Shown here: in pieces, positions 11,008-24,800 of the stretch
How positions within the stretch are numbered: the stretch's first letter is position 1
Layout: the number at the start of each line of letters is the position of its first letter
NCBI GenBank assembly: GCA_963924555.1
Contig: OZ004582.1
Span: 6,076,001-6,140,000, forward strand
Length of the DNA: 64,000 nt
Source of the DNA: Crambe crambe
Lineage: Eukaryota; Porifera; Demospongiae; Poecilosclerida; Crambeidae
Direction: 5' to 3'
Translations under genes and position numbers: made by a program
The notes under the pieces: generated by a model
Databases searched by the model: none
Told to the model about the DNA's origin: nothing
The model's input: the letters and a program-made list of their open reading frames with translations, nothing else

Positions 11008-11544
11008 TATATAGAAATTCATAACAACCTTTAAAAATCTAATATTCCTCTTTTGTAAGTACGTAACACTGGATGTGGAAGATTATTAACCGAATTTGTG
11101 TAGTTGGAGGTGCACACACTGGCATGATAAAGTGAGCAGACTAGCTATATGTACAGCCATGTACGATGAGCATCTGAGGAGTGGCCATCTGGCCAGAATA
11201 GATAGTTAGCTAAGCAATCAACAGCTAGTGGTGGATCCAGGATTTTTAGAAGGGGGGAGGGGAGGCTCATGGTGAAATATTCGCACGCTTGTGTGTGGAA
11301 AAATTTTTTTTTACCCACTTTGCCTAACCACACCCTTTTTAGGGAAACTGTGCCCACTTGATGCTTATATAGCCAGTCTGCAGCTAACTTGCAAACTGTC
11401 ATGCACCACTGTAGCTAATTCTTATAAGTGACCACACCAAAAAAGGGGGCTCCTAGATCAACCACTGATCAAAGTACATAATCTGCTGCAGTCAAAGTAC
11501 ATAATCTAGCTAGATTTTGATATGATGCTGCAGTGATAAATTTT
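11008..11544. other. Intergenic with repeat-like segment
   Basis: Contains a GTGGATCCAGGATTTTT..GGGGG stretch near 11230-11265 of the kind common in dispersed invertebrate repeats, and CpG-poor AT-rich DNA. The 85-codon - frame here runs through that repeat and resembles no family I know. Confidence 0.4.
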
Positions 11545-12638
11545 GGAGCCATCCCTACTAACAGTTAGAAATTTTTTGCACTCACTTAGTCTTTTTCTTT
11601 GTAATTATATTTAGCTATAGCTATGACAATTCATTGAACACTTTCAGGGTATTTTCATTTTATGTTTTTGTTCTTTGTAGCCTATAGCTGAAGTTTTGTT
11701 GTCTTGAGGGAGGAGAGAATGACCATTTTGAAGGAGGGACTGCAGCATAAAAGCTTTATTGTAGAACACCGTCTGATCAGAATAACTAGCTAAACCAATC
11801 AATGGCTGCTGAGATTTGGTTGTCTTGCTTGAGGGAGGAGAGTATGGGGGATGAGCATCTGCAGTGCAAATGAGCAGTGCTATAATGAAAAGCTCTGAAG
11901 TGCTAACCCTCTGCGCACACTATATGTGTGTGTTTGTGGATATTGAGCAGATAACTGATGAGATATTTATAATCTACAAAGCATTCAATACTGTTGAGTT
12001 AGCTAGCAGTGTCTGTACTACAGACTCCACATTCTCATTTTGAATTATCACATGTAAAAATATACTGCTTGGAGAACTGCACAGATATGATTAAGTATGC
12101 AGGTAAGACTGAAGCAGCTAGCTAATGTCGTAGACTTGTAACTAAAGATACTCCAGCTATCTGCTGTTGCTCTATTAAATCAACTCACCTTGTAGTATAG
12201 CATAGATGAAGTAGGTAATGGTCGGCAGCACAGAGTGTGCATTATATGGAGTATAGGCTATATAGTACACAGCTGGAATCGTGCCTTTTTTCTGGAATAA
12301 AGCCTTTTTAGTTTTAACAAATAGCAAAAGGCATGCCTGAAAGTAGCGCTAGAGTAGATCGCAACAATTTCAATGCCATAGCTGCAGCCAGTAAGTCAGT
12401 ACGCTGATCTTAATTATTATGAACAAAAGTCAATTTTAGATGTCGTTTTTTTCGTATGTTAGCGAATGAATTTTAGATTTTTGAACATTCTTGTCTCTAC
12501 TGTGTAGGTGTAATGATTCACTGTAGCCTTCTGAGAACCTGTAGAGTAAGGGTAGAAGAGAAAGAAGAGTTTTTAGTCTATACAGTCCTGTGGACTTTGA
12601 CCTGCCATCCCTACTTAGAGAGTGCTACCGCACTCTCT
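11545..12638 (+). mobile_element. Probable hairpin-ended element, decayed (family D/E type)
   Basis: The right end is the 22-nt hairpin at 12617-12638 (AGAGAGTGC, loop TACC, GCACTCTCT), preceded by GCCATCCCTACTT. The left end near 11545 has GCCATCCCTACTAACAG then AATTTTTTGCACTCACTTAG, matching the inner end of family D. Spacing (~1.1 kb) equals that of the element at 47035-48110. The interior is degraded and has no coding sequence. Confidence 0.45.
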
Positions 12639-12753
12639 ATTATATCATAATAATTATGTACTCATAAATTTCAGAAATTAATTTAATTACCAGCATGCAG
12701 TGATAATTTCAGTCACTACAAAAATATTAACAGTCATTAGATCAGAGAAAAAA

Positions 12754-12897
12754 TCATTCCACAGCAGTAAGAATGTAGAGTAGGCCTGCATTATCAATTG
12801 TTACAAAGGTCCGGAAGTCGGGTGAGAATCGAATGTACTTCCCAAAGGTTCCCTTCAAGAGCACTCTCTTGATGTGCGTACCATCAGGCTTCCACCA
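12754..12897 (-). CDS. WD40 gene terminal exon
   Basis: Acceptor TACCAG, then WWKPDGTHIKRVLLKGTFGK, YIRFSPDFRTFVTIDNAGLL, YILTAVE and TGA. From memory the human APAF-1 C-terminus ends VSPDFKTYVTVDNLGILYI plus a few residues, so length and wording agree closely. Confidence 0.9.
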   Translation of the reverse strand, partial: WWKPDGTHIKRVLLKGTFGKYIRFSPDFRTFVTIDNAGLLYILTAVE

Positions 12898-15800
12898 CTG
12901 GTACAAAAATAGAAAGCAAAGTAAGAGTGTTAGAGGAGAAATCAGAAGGAAAGAAAAGGAATGTGTATCACTTTTTACTGCACACCATTTTGTCCCTGTT
13001 TTGTTTTAGGTGTGTGTATTTGGACGATCTAGTGCACAGTACACACTTTCATTTTTACAGGGTACCATCAACTAGCTATAGCTAACCATGAAAAACTACT
13101 TGATACTCAAAAATCATAAGCTACATGCGAATACACAGGCTCTACAAGTGTCAGAAACTTTAGATGATGTCAGTTATACAGCTATGCTACGTATAAATAT
13201 TATGTGAGGCGGTATTATATGCATGTAGCATGCAGCCATCAAATAAGCCATGCAGCTATATTACCTCAATGCTGTCACAAAGTGTGACAATCTGAGATCC
13301 ATCTGGAGAAAAGGAAACATCAATCATCCAGTACAAGGAGCCAGTGAACTGTTGTGTCACTTCCATCTTCTTACTGACATTCCAGATCTGTGAATTTGTA
13401 CAATGGTTAGCAATAAGATTGCTGCTAATATGACACTGCTAAGAGGAACCTTTAAATATTAGAACAATAGAATTACTGAATTAAATTCTTTAGTATGGCA
13501 TCAGCCACAATAAAAGTCAGTTATTAACCTCGGCATTTACAGTCTCTAAGTCTCAGCCCTACAGCCCATATTTACTACAGGCATTGTGGGGCAAGCGCAT
13601 ATGCTCAATTTTCCTGGTCATACAAATAAATTACAATGTTAGGGCAGGTGACACTGTATTGTACGTATATGACTGATTAGCTTTATAATTATTGACAAAT
13701 TATTAATAATTTGATGTCTTACACATGTTACACATTACCTTCATGGAGCCATCATCAAAGCCAGCCACTGCAAGGGAACCATCTGGAGATAAGGCACAGG
13801 AACGTGCACAGGCAGAGAGAGGCATCACCGTAGACTTCATCAGCAAATCTCCACTTACACTCCACACCTACAGTACAGTCACATACTACTTATTACAGGA
13901 TGTGCTCTGTATCAAGAAAAAATAAACTACAATGCTCTGTTTATTATGATCATCATGAGAATAAACTACGATGTTTAGTTTACCATGATTAAACCAATGG
14001 TCATCATGCGAATAAATTACCCAATGGTCATCATGGGAATAAACTACAATGCCAATGATCTTCACAAGAATGCTCTGTTTACAAACTGCTATTTACCCAA
14101 TGGTCATCAAGAGAATAAACTACAATGTTCTGTTAACCTAATGCTGACTAAACTACAATGCTTAGTTTACTTTGAGAATGCTCAATGCTCATCATATCTT
14201 AGTTTACACAAAGGTCATCATGAATATAATCAATAGTCAAAATGATTTACTCAAACTTCAAAGGAGACCATTTCTAGCACCTATTCAAGCTACTTTGACT
14301 CTTGGCCTATAGATAGTTGTGGGCTGGGTAAGCAGGCTCTACTAGGGAAATGCAATCATCTTTCGAGTTAATGAATATGTAGCTAGCTACTTACTAATAC
14401 AAGTCCACTTGTTGCCGATGCAATTATCCTTCTGTTGTCCTTGGATAGATTGACACACAGTATGGTATCTCCCTTTTTGCCATAGTCGAGGGTTGCAATT
14501 GAAGAGCCAGTACTACTGTTCCAAAGCTGAAACAATTATAATGCGCATGTACATATGCAGGGTAATCAAATTAGCCTTATTATTATGGTAGCTATAATGG
14601 TTGGATTGTCTTCAGCAATTTCTCAGACATGCTTGAGATGAAACCTCTCTCTAATATTATGGTTGACCTGTCTTTAGATATTATTCTTCTCTGGATCTCT
14701 AATGGATGGAGTGACTTTAGCTATTTCTTGAGATGAGCTTATTTTTGAATTCTGAGCAGAAGTATGAACACTGATGTTCTGGCTTACCTCACAGTATATC
14801 ATGAATTACATTCCTCTACTAATTATACACTAATAGTTCTTACCAAGACACAACTTTCCTGGATGGAGACAATTTTGACGCTATCATCTAAGAATACACA
14901 AGGCTTGACTCCAACCCCTCTTCCAGCTATGGTTGCTATGTGCCTTCCAGTGGCTGCATCCCAAATCTGTAGAGATGGGTAAAGGGTAGTCAGAATGGTA
15001 TATTGTATATCTTGACTTAAAGACTAAGCATGATACAGTAGAACCATGCACTATATCTATACCAAAATATCTCTCCAAAGTTCATGGCTATAGCTAGCTA
15101 GTTGAACCTCCAAATAATGGACACATGGGACCCAGCCTTTCGTCTTTTGTACAAAGGTTGTCCTCTATTTTGTGTAGAGTATATTATGTACAAAGATTGT
15201 CCATTTGTCCTGTATCGGAGGTTCCAATGAACTAATGAATCCAATAGGTCAAGGAAATGGTTTTGAAAGAGAGAGAGAGAGAGAGAGAGAGAGACTCTCA
15301 TACCTTGTGTTCTTTATGACAACATGAAGCCACTTTTGAATCATCAGGTGAAAAGAAACATTTCAGCACCTCATAATTGTGAGCACAGTACACTCTCCAA
15401 GACGTCTGTGCTGACCATTTGCCACCCTCCTTCTTAACTTGGATAACCTGTGATGTCAAACATATCCAGTAATAGAGCAGAAGTTCAGTACGTACTGTAC
15501 ATTCAAACATCAAAAATTATATACTAAGTAGAAAAAAAAAAGAAAATATGTAATGTAATCTAAATAAATAATCAAAGCGCGATCCTTTCCTGAGTACCTC
15601 AACACTTCTCCATGCTATTAACTTAGAGCGCCTAACTCTACTTTGTTTTGGACTGCACATCAGGTCGGAAATTGTACTACAGTCTCCATGTTGACGATCT
15701 ATACCATACAATCTAAGAACACGTGCAAGCAGCTTTCTCCTGTAGTAGCGGCAAGCCTTGATTGCAGACAAAGATGAGACTCTGTGTTTACAGACAACAT

Positions 15801-18800
15801 TATGTGGTTCAGGTGAGTATCTATTCAGCTTTACTATCATCGGTAATTGTACTACTGTCTCCATGTTGACGATCTTTACCATGCAATCTAAGAACACATG
15901 CAAGCAGAGTTCTTTAGCTTTCTCCTGTAGCGGCAAGCTGATTGCAGACAGAGATGAGACTCGTGTACAGGCATTATGTGGTTCAGGTGAGTATCTAGTC
16001 AGCTTTAACTATCATCTGTATTAAAAAGCAGTTAGGTCACGATCAACTGCTTGTATTTATGGAAATGTTTCCTATCTTTTATCAGGTCATGGCCTTCCAG
16101 CTTCAATAATCTGTGACTTGGGACAGTACTGAGAGAGTAGAGTTGTGCTTCCTGGCCTTTCACCTGTTAACTTGCTACAAAATAATATTTTTAATCATTA
16201 TTGCCTTGACAGCTTCTCCTCTCAGTGACACATCTGTAATGTAAAAAAAAATCATATATTGTAAATATGAATGCCTGTTTTTTTCTACTTAGTATCCGGT
16301 TGAGTCTTGAAAAAAAAAAAAAAAAAAAAAAGGATGCTGAAACTTACCCAATGATGATACAAGATAACTCATCAATTCACTTGAAAATCCCACAATAGAG
16401 TAGTATTGACCAATCAATTTCAAACAGTTGCGATTTATTATCACTCACTTGTAGTGTTCCTTGGACATAGCCTACTGCAATTTTATCTCCAGTATTGGAA
16501 AATATCCAAGAGCGAAGGTTGGAATCGTTGAATGTGGGAAGGCAAAGATCAAGAACTTCAGCTTTGGCACCCTTCACAAGCTATAAAGTACAATAATTGA
16601 AATTTAGGGACACACAATTTTCCTTCTTTTAGAGTACATATATATCATGTTTACTTAATTCACATGTTTATAATTATTGTAAACATTTTTCACTGGATTT
16701 CATTTCATCTCTACAGCTTACTTATTAACTCCCCCTCTCTTCTCCCCCCTCCCTCCTCTTCCTCCCATATCCTTATTTTGGACTCCCCCTTCCTCCTATA
16801 CTCTCCCATACTACTTCGTGGAACATGTACACATCTTAATTGCTTCTTACCTTCAATTTCTTCTCCTTATGGATATGGCAGAGGACCATGGGCTCATACT
16901 TGGAGCCTTCTTTAGCAAAGTGGGTAGAGAACCTTCGATGGTATTGAACTGCAGAAATCATGTGACTACTTGCTTCCTCTCTCTCTTCATTCCAGAGAAT
17001 CTATCATTATAAATACATTGATCATTAGCTATAACAACACACATACAAAGATACCAAATGGCTTGGGACATTGGGAAACATCAAAAGAGAAATCCAGTTG
17101 CTAGAACCAGAACAAAACACATGAAAATACCAAATGGCTTGGGACATTGTAAATATCAAAAGAGAAATCCAGTTGCCAGAACCTACACTTTTACCAACAT
17201 ACACATGAAAATACCAAATGGCTTGGGACATTGGGAAACATCAAAAGAGAAATCCAGTTGCCAGAACCTACACTTTTACCAACATACACATGAAAATACC
17301 AAATGGCTTGGGACATTGGGAAACATCAAAAGAGAAATCCAGTTGCTAGAACCTACTCCAAATTAGAACAAAACACATGAAAATACCAAATGGCTTGGGA
17401 CATTGTAAATATCAAAAGAGAAATCCAGTTGCTAGAACCTACTCTGAATTAGAACAAAACACCAAATGGCTTGAGAAACATCAGTTGCTAGACTATATTC
17501 CGAACTAGCTATAACAACACACATGAAAATACCAAATGGCTTGGGATATTATAAACATCAAAATAGAAATCCAGTTGCTAGAACCTACTCTGAATTAGCT
17601 ATAATAGAATACCAAAGGGCTTAGGACATTTTCCAGCCAGGCCAATTCCTTGGCTTTACTGGTGAACTATCATTAAGTACCAAGTCTGAACACCGGTTTC
17701 TAACTCTGGTCCTTCATTATACTACTTTCTTTCAGAGACTTTGACAATGACTTTATGAGAGAGCCACACAAAGACTAAACTCAGCTCCTTTTATGGCATT
17801 CTATGAAATAGAGTTACATGACGACACAAACATAAAAAACTTTTTGAGCTAAGTAACACATGACATTTAGCAACCAGTTTGCATCACATATATACTAAGA
17901 GTGCTAATTAGTGTTATCAATATACAAAGCTTGATAATTTACCTTTATTATGCCATTATCAGCAGCTGAGAGGATGTTTTGTGTCTTTGGAGAGAAGAGG
18001 ACACAGTTCACATAGTCCCAATGCTGAGGAAGGTCTTGGAGTAGAAGACCATGAGGGAGAGACCACACCTATTATTATACATTGGTAAAATTATGGAGGG
18101 AAAAGAAAAAGAAGAAAAAGAGAGTTAGCTAAATACTCTGATGAAGGCCTGAGGTCGAAATGTTAGTTATTGGTTATTGAATGATCATGAGTTTTTTTTT
18201 TTGTTTTTTTTGAAGCTTTAGTATATATGCAGCTAGCTGAGAATAGTAATGACAATTGGTCTATAACCACAGAGCAGATATGATTCTTAAGAGCTTATGC
18301 TTATGTGATGTTCGGTCCATATAGTACATGGCAAAAATTATAGCTAAATGGAGCATGGCAAAAACATGCTGAATATGCTAGGTCATATACATGTATGCTA
18401 TGTTCTTCTTGTCTTATTTCATACCTTTTTTTATATTCAGCTGTGCACAGAAACACAGGTAGCCATCATGCATGTCACTCGGCCCTAGCAGCAGGCAATG
18501 ATATAGCTATTATGCGCATGCATTATTTTCCATGTGCTTGCTACGAAAATTAGACCTGCGGAAATTTTTTATCATAGGAACAGCTCCAGAAATCACGAAA
18601 TTTTAAACCTCCGAAAATTTATACGATTACGATAATTGTCTTTCAGTTCTCAAAAAAGTTCCAATTATTAAAAAAAAGAAAAATTTACCCTATGAAAGTT
18701 TCTAGCTGTATAGCTACTGTCAGTACTATACATACCTTGACATTGCCACCAGTGTCACCGGTGATCAGTTTAGAAGCATCTTGAGAGAAGTCACAGCACA

Positions 18801-21800
18801 TCACAGCCTCTTCTCCATGGTCAAGGTCAGCTGTGCACTCACCACTGGTAGCATCCCACACCTGCAGTATACAAAATGTGCATATTTAGCTAGCTTAAAG
18901 TTAGCAAATTGTCCATCGATACATGCACAGTTGGCAAGTATTAAGCTATCTAGCCTTACATCATGCCATATGTAACCAAGCTATTCCACCACTCTAACTA
19001 TTTGACCTCAGTTTGATATAATATTTTAAGTGTAATCAGTTTTTAAACTGAATAAAAGAAAAAGAAAAAAAAAGATAACTATCTAGCTACATGTGCAGTT
19101 GTCAACAAGCATATTTGAAGTATCCAAACTATTCAAGTCATAAACCACCACTCTTAACTATTTAATTATATACGACCTTATTATAGGAAAAGTGTAATTA
19201 TAACAAGTTTGTCTTCAAAAAGACTTGTGCCTCGGCACTGGTAGAATATGAGGTAGAACAGTGCACACTGTTGAAGCAGTTCTGGCATGTAGTTGATGTT
19301 CTCTGGTGCTCTTGGCTTTCCTGTAGCCTGGCTAATTGTGCCAGATGTACACTACCTTGTTGAAATGTTCACTTGTGATCACAAATTCACCTAGACTGCC
19401 GTCTCTGCTGTTCATGTCCATTATACTTTCTGCTGTCTGAGCCTGTCTCTTGGTCCATTCATGTTGAATAACAGCTAGTTATTTGACCATCTACGCATGC
19501 AATGTAGATTGCGTGGGTGTAAGTTACATGAACGCATGGGTGTGCTATTATTACAATGTACATACCACCACCACCACCATAGGTGATCCCAGCACTACTC
19601 TAGTACCGAGGCAAAAACTGAATGTATATAGATAACTAGTTGTCAGCATACAAATTATTCAAGTTAATTCAACTCATAAACCACCAATCTGAACTATTTG
19701 ACCTCAGTTTGATTATCTATATAATATCAGAGAGTGCGGTAGCACTCTCTATGTATAGGGTTAGTCCAGAATGAGCGTGCATGGTTTCTCTCATTAGAAC
19801 AATACAAACTGGACTCTCTGTACCTCTTCTATTCTTGCTACAGGCTCAACTAAACTGCTTTACATCTGGAAAACAATGCAGAAGATGATGCTATGTCCGT
19901 TCAAACTCCTCCAGAACAGTATCAACAATCGGCACCAGCCGCCGTCTAAATCTTTATGATTCGTTCAGATTCATTTTCTTACCAGGCTGTAACTTCATGA
20001 TCCTTTCACATATGATAATGAAATTCATATCAACTTGTGCAGTTCTTTTAAAGCAGCTTGGTGGGAGGCAGTGATGTAGGGATTATTATTGAAGGCAGCA
20101 TATTTTTGATGTTTGTTCACAGAAACTGCTACAGGTAAAAGTACTACATGGCCTTTTTATTTAGCACTTGTTTTATATATAGGAATAGGGTAATTATAAA
20201 AACTGAATGTATATATCCCCCAAAAGATAACTATCTATGTGCAGTTGTCAACAAGCAGAGTTGCATTACTGTCAGTATGTGTCATTGAATAGCTAGAGAT
20301 AATGGCATTGACTTGTCTCTCTACTTATAAGTTGAACCTACTCAAGAACAAAGAAGTATTTCTCATACTTCTCTGGAGTTTGTCAGGCTCAATGACATAT
20401 AGCCTTTTCAACTTCAGCTTTGTATTTAAAAACAGCACAGGAAAACTTAAATACTTCTATTATGGAATCGTAGGACTGACTTTTCTTCTTTGCCCAATAT
20501 TTGGGTGGATTGCTGATATCTATTGGGGAAGATACAAGATGATAAGATGAAGTTTGCTTTTCATGTGGCTATCAGTATTGGTTGGTGCCTTGTTTCTGTT
20601 CTACCGGACCACCTTCCACATGTTGCCTTAATAAAAAACGTGTTGAGTATTCCACTCTTCGTGATCTTATTCTTCAATTTTGGAGGATTACAAGTCAATT
20701 TGGAGTTGATCAGATGACAGATGCCTCTTCTGCTGACATAACAAGGTTTTTAAAATGGTATATTTGGGTATGGCTTATTGGCTTTGTTTTGATGCATACA
20801 TTTAAAAAGTGTATCTGTAATGAATTGGCCAGCATACCACTCCCAGCATGTCTGACTCTAGCACTGTGTCTCGACTTTAACTTCAATCACTGGCTCATCA
20901 AAGAACCAGTATCAAAGAATCCACTTAAGCTGATATACAGAGTCATGCACTATGCCTGGAAGAATAAGTATCCTCGTCAGAGGAGTGCCTTCACTTACTG
21001 TGATGATAAACGCTACTCTAGAATGGATTTTGCAAAACAGAAATTTGGTGGACCTTTCACTACAGAAGAAGTTGAGGATGTGAAGACATTTTGGCGAATA
21101 CTGAAGCTTTTCATCATTTTTTCCTCATACACTGGTTTCATCGTAAATTTTCAATCAGTAGCACAAAAAATGGTATACCACTTAAAAATTTTCAGACAAG
21201 ATGATACGACTGAATGCTCCGGAAGGTTTTCATGACCTCTGTATTAATCCCTGCCATTCACTGTAAGTCCTTCCCATAAAAAGGCACACCTCTCCATGCA
21301 CTTCCTATATCAATATAGTCTTGGTTCTTTGGTCTTTATAATTGCTCCTTTGACGACATTAATGGGAATGTCTTAAAACAGAAACCGCACTGAACGATGG
21401 CTGTTTTTTGATCATTTTACTGATTCCACTTCACGAGTTAGTGCTACACTGCTTAATTGGAAGGAGTCCTTCAAGTTTCACAAAATTTAAAATCGGCTTA
21501 TTTCTTCAACTGATAAAGTATGCTTGGGGTATTTCTGGATTGAAATTTCTGGTCACATCAAGCTTGGTGTTAACAGAACGAATATAACATGTCTGCTTGA
21601 AATCAAAGAAAATCGTACTGCACACAATTCACTTCCTTTGGATTATAAGTGGATAATATTTCCAGAGAGTTTAACAACAGTTAGCTATATCTTCATGTTT
21701 TCAGCAGCAATAGAGTTTGTTTGTGCTCAGTCACCTTACTCTATGAAAGGACTGATCGCTGGACTTGCACTTGAGTTTCAAGGACTACTAGTTATTCTCG

Positions 21801-24800
21801 ACTTTCTTGTACTATCACCTCTCACGTTAACAGTGCATAAGTGGCCTCCTAGCAGGTACGGGTGTGGGACATGGTATCTTCTATCAGCAAGTATCATATT
21901 ACTGATTATGTTCATATCAGCTTGTATTCTGATTCAGATGTACAAGAAGAGACAAAGGGGAGATACGCTACCTAATGAACATATCTTTGCCATTAATTAC
22001 TACTCCCACTACACAATGCAAAATGGAGTGGATTCTTAGAATTTTATCAGTTTAAACTTTTTTTATACACATTTAACTAGCGTTTTAAAATACTATGTAC
22101 TTCATGCCTTCTCAGTGATGCAAATGCAGTGGATTTGTAGAATACAGTAGCTATATTTGTTTCATCATTCTTTACCTCTTACACGTACATAAAAAAAAAA
22201 TCCAGTTCTTTAAAATACTACTTCATGTAAGTGGAAAGAAAAAAAATATGTAGCTTGCATATTATCCCCTTCTCAGTGCTCCAAAAATATCTCCCAATGC
22301 ATGATGAAACCAAAATTCATGTTGGGGGGGGGGGGGGGGGGGGAATTTACAATTCATATACAGTAGACATTGAAAGCAACACTGAAAAATCCAGGTAGAA
22401 AACACAGGTAGCTCACTGTATTGTGTTGGGATTTCATATCTGATAAAATGTTATTGTACACTTTAAAAATACTGCACACTATTAATTTTTATCCCAATGC
22501 ACACAGTTTTTTTAGTGTGTGTATTGGGGACAACTTAATGTACAGTAAACACTTTCATTTCTACAATATCACAAGTACATGCATGTGTGTGTACGTGACT
22601 GAAAGTAAACAAAAGCTACTGAAAGAATTTCAACTGCATGTATCTATAGCTGTAACTCATACTTCATATAGTGTATTTGGTGAACTGATATAAGAACACT
22701 GAGATTGCTAGCTAAGAACTAAAGTAAGACACATGGCATCTGCTAGTTTTTCAACTTGTAAATTAATGCTACGTAGAAATAGAGGGATTATTCTCATTAT
22801 TCTATGGAGCCTATCAGAATTGATCGTTCTAAACTTTGGGATCTCATCTGTGTTCTATGATAATAAATATGACCTTACTACAGGAGAAAAGCTATATACA
22901 AAAATTGCTTCTTACATCATTGTGATTCTGACAACTTTGCTCTGCCCAGTATTAGGATGGGTTGCTGATGTATACTGGGGGAGATATAAGATGATACGAC
23001 GAAGCCTATTCATCATGTGGCTAGCTACAATTGCACTTGGAATTGTTTCTGTCCTACCAAATAGCCTTCCAAATGCTGCTATAATCAAAGAAGTATCTAA
23101 CATTGCTCTATTTGCGGCCTTGCTTTTCAGTTTGGGAGCAGTGCAAACCAATATTGTTCAATTCGGAATTGATCAAATGCCCGATGCCTCATCCGCTAAC
23201 ATCACATCATTTTCTAACTGGTACATTTGGGTATGGTGTGCTAGTTTCACTGTAGTGACTTTTTCCAGTAATTGTGTCTGTTCCAAGTATACTGCAGTGG
23301 CTAAACTACTGCTCCCAGCCTGTACAACTTTAGCGCTGTGTCTGGACTATAACTGCAATCACTGGCTCATCAAAGAACCAGCATCAAGTAATCCATTAAA
23401 ACTTATATACAGAGTAATGTGCTTTGCTTGGAAGAATAAGTATCCTTGTCAGAGGAGTGCATTCACTTATTGTGACGATAAACATTACTCCAGAATCGAT
23501 TTCGCTAAACAGAAATTTGGTGGACCTCACACTACAGAACAGGTCGAGGATGTGAAGACATTTTGGCGCATACTCCTCATATTCTTAATCTATGCACTCT
23601 ACATTGGCTTTATCAATAACAATTACATCGTAGCAAATGGCTTGAGATATCAGTTAAGAAATCGGAACTTAAAACAAGAGAGTGTGACAAATTGCTCTAC
23701 AGAGAGTATAAGTAACTGTTTTCAGAGAGAAACTGCATATAATGTTGGTTATCTTGTGAGTATTGTGATTGTTCCATTGTACCAGTTAGTTCCATATCGC
23801 TTCATTGAAGCAAAAGTCTCAGTTTTCATGAGGTTTAATGCAGGCTTGTTTCTGGGATTTATAAGCATGGTTGGGTATCTCATTTTAGAAGTCACTGGCC
23901 ATATGAAAATGGATGCTAATTCAACAAACATAACATGTCTGCTTACAATCGAAAAGGATAATTACAGCATAGAGAATTCATTTCCTTTGGATTACAAATG
24001 GATGATGTTTCCAGATTGTTTAAGTGTCTTCAGTAACTTCTTCATGCTATCCGCAGTCATACAGTTTGTTTGTGCTCAGTCACCTTACTCCATGAAAGGA
24101 TTAATTTTTGGACTGTCATTCGGAGTATTTGGTTTTTCATTTTTCATCGTTCATACCATATTATTGCAACCGATCGTTCATACAGTGCATAAGTGGCCTC
24201 CTAACAGGTACGGGTGTGGGACGTGGTACCTACTAGCAGCAAGTATAGTGCTCCTACTCATATTCGCAATAACTTGTTTTCTAAGTTGGAAATATAAGAA
24301 GAGGCAGAGAGGTGATGTTCTACCTAATGAACACATTTTTGCTATTAATTACTACTCCCGCTATACCATGTATAATGCAGTTGAATCTTGAAATTGACCA
24401 CTTTAGGTAGCTAGCCTCACAGAATAATAATTTGCTCTCAAGTTTACTTACATAGCTACATGTAAGTGTCCTGACCCCCTAGGTGTGTGCATGCTCAATG
24501 TCTTAAATACTATGTATAGGGAAATTCAAAGCATTGTGCATGTGGGGCGAGTGCACACGCTCAGTTTACCTAAAGTCATCACGGAAATAAACTACAATGT
24601 TAGGACAGATGTATGATGATATATGTAATAGTTATAACATGGGTGCCAAGTTTGCGCCCTCGGGACTCGGGTTATCATAAAACCCATGGCACCCATGTTA
24701 TAACTATTTTTTAGAACATAGTTCAGTGGTTTTACAGTGTTTCTAACTGACTTAGAAAGACAGCAGGTTTTCTAAGTGCCTAACAGTAGGTTTTCTAAGT

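Noticed and set aside
13985-14236. 83-codon + frame
   Set aside because: Translation of the intronic minisatellite.
15517-15936. 139-codon - strand frame
   Set aside because: Lies across a 170-bp direct duplication in a WD40-gene intron, contains repeated wording from that duplication, and shows no domain.
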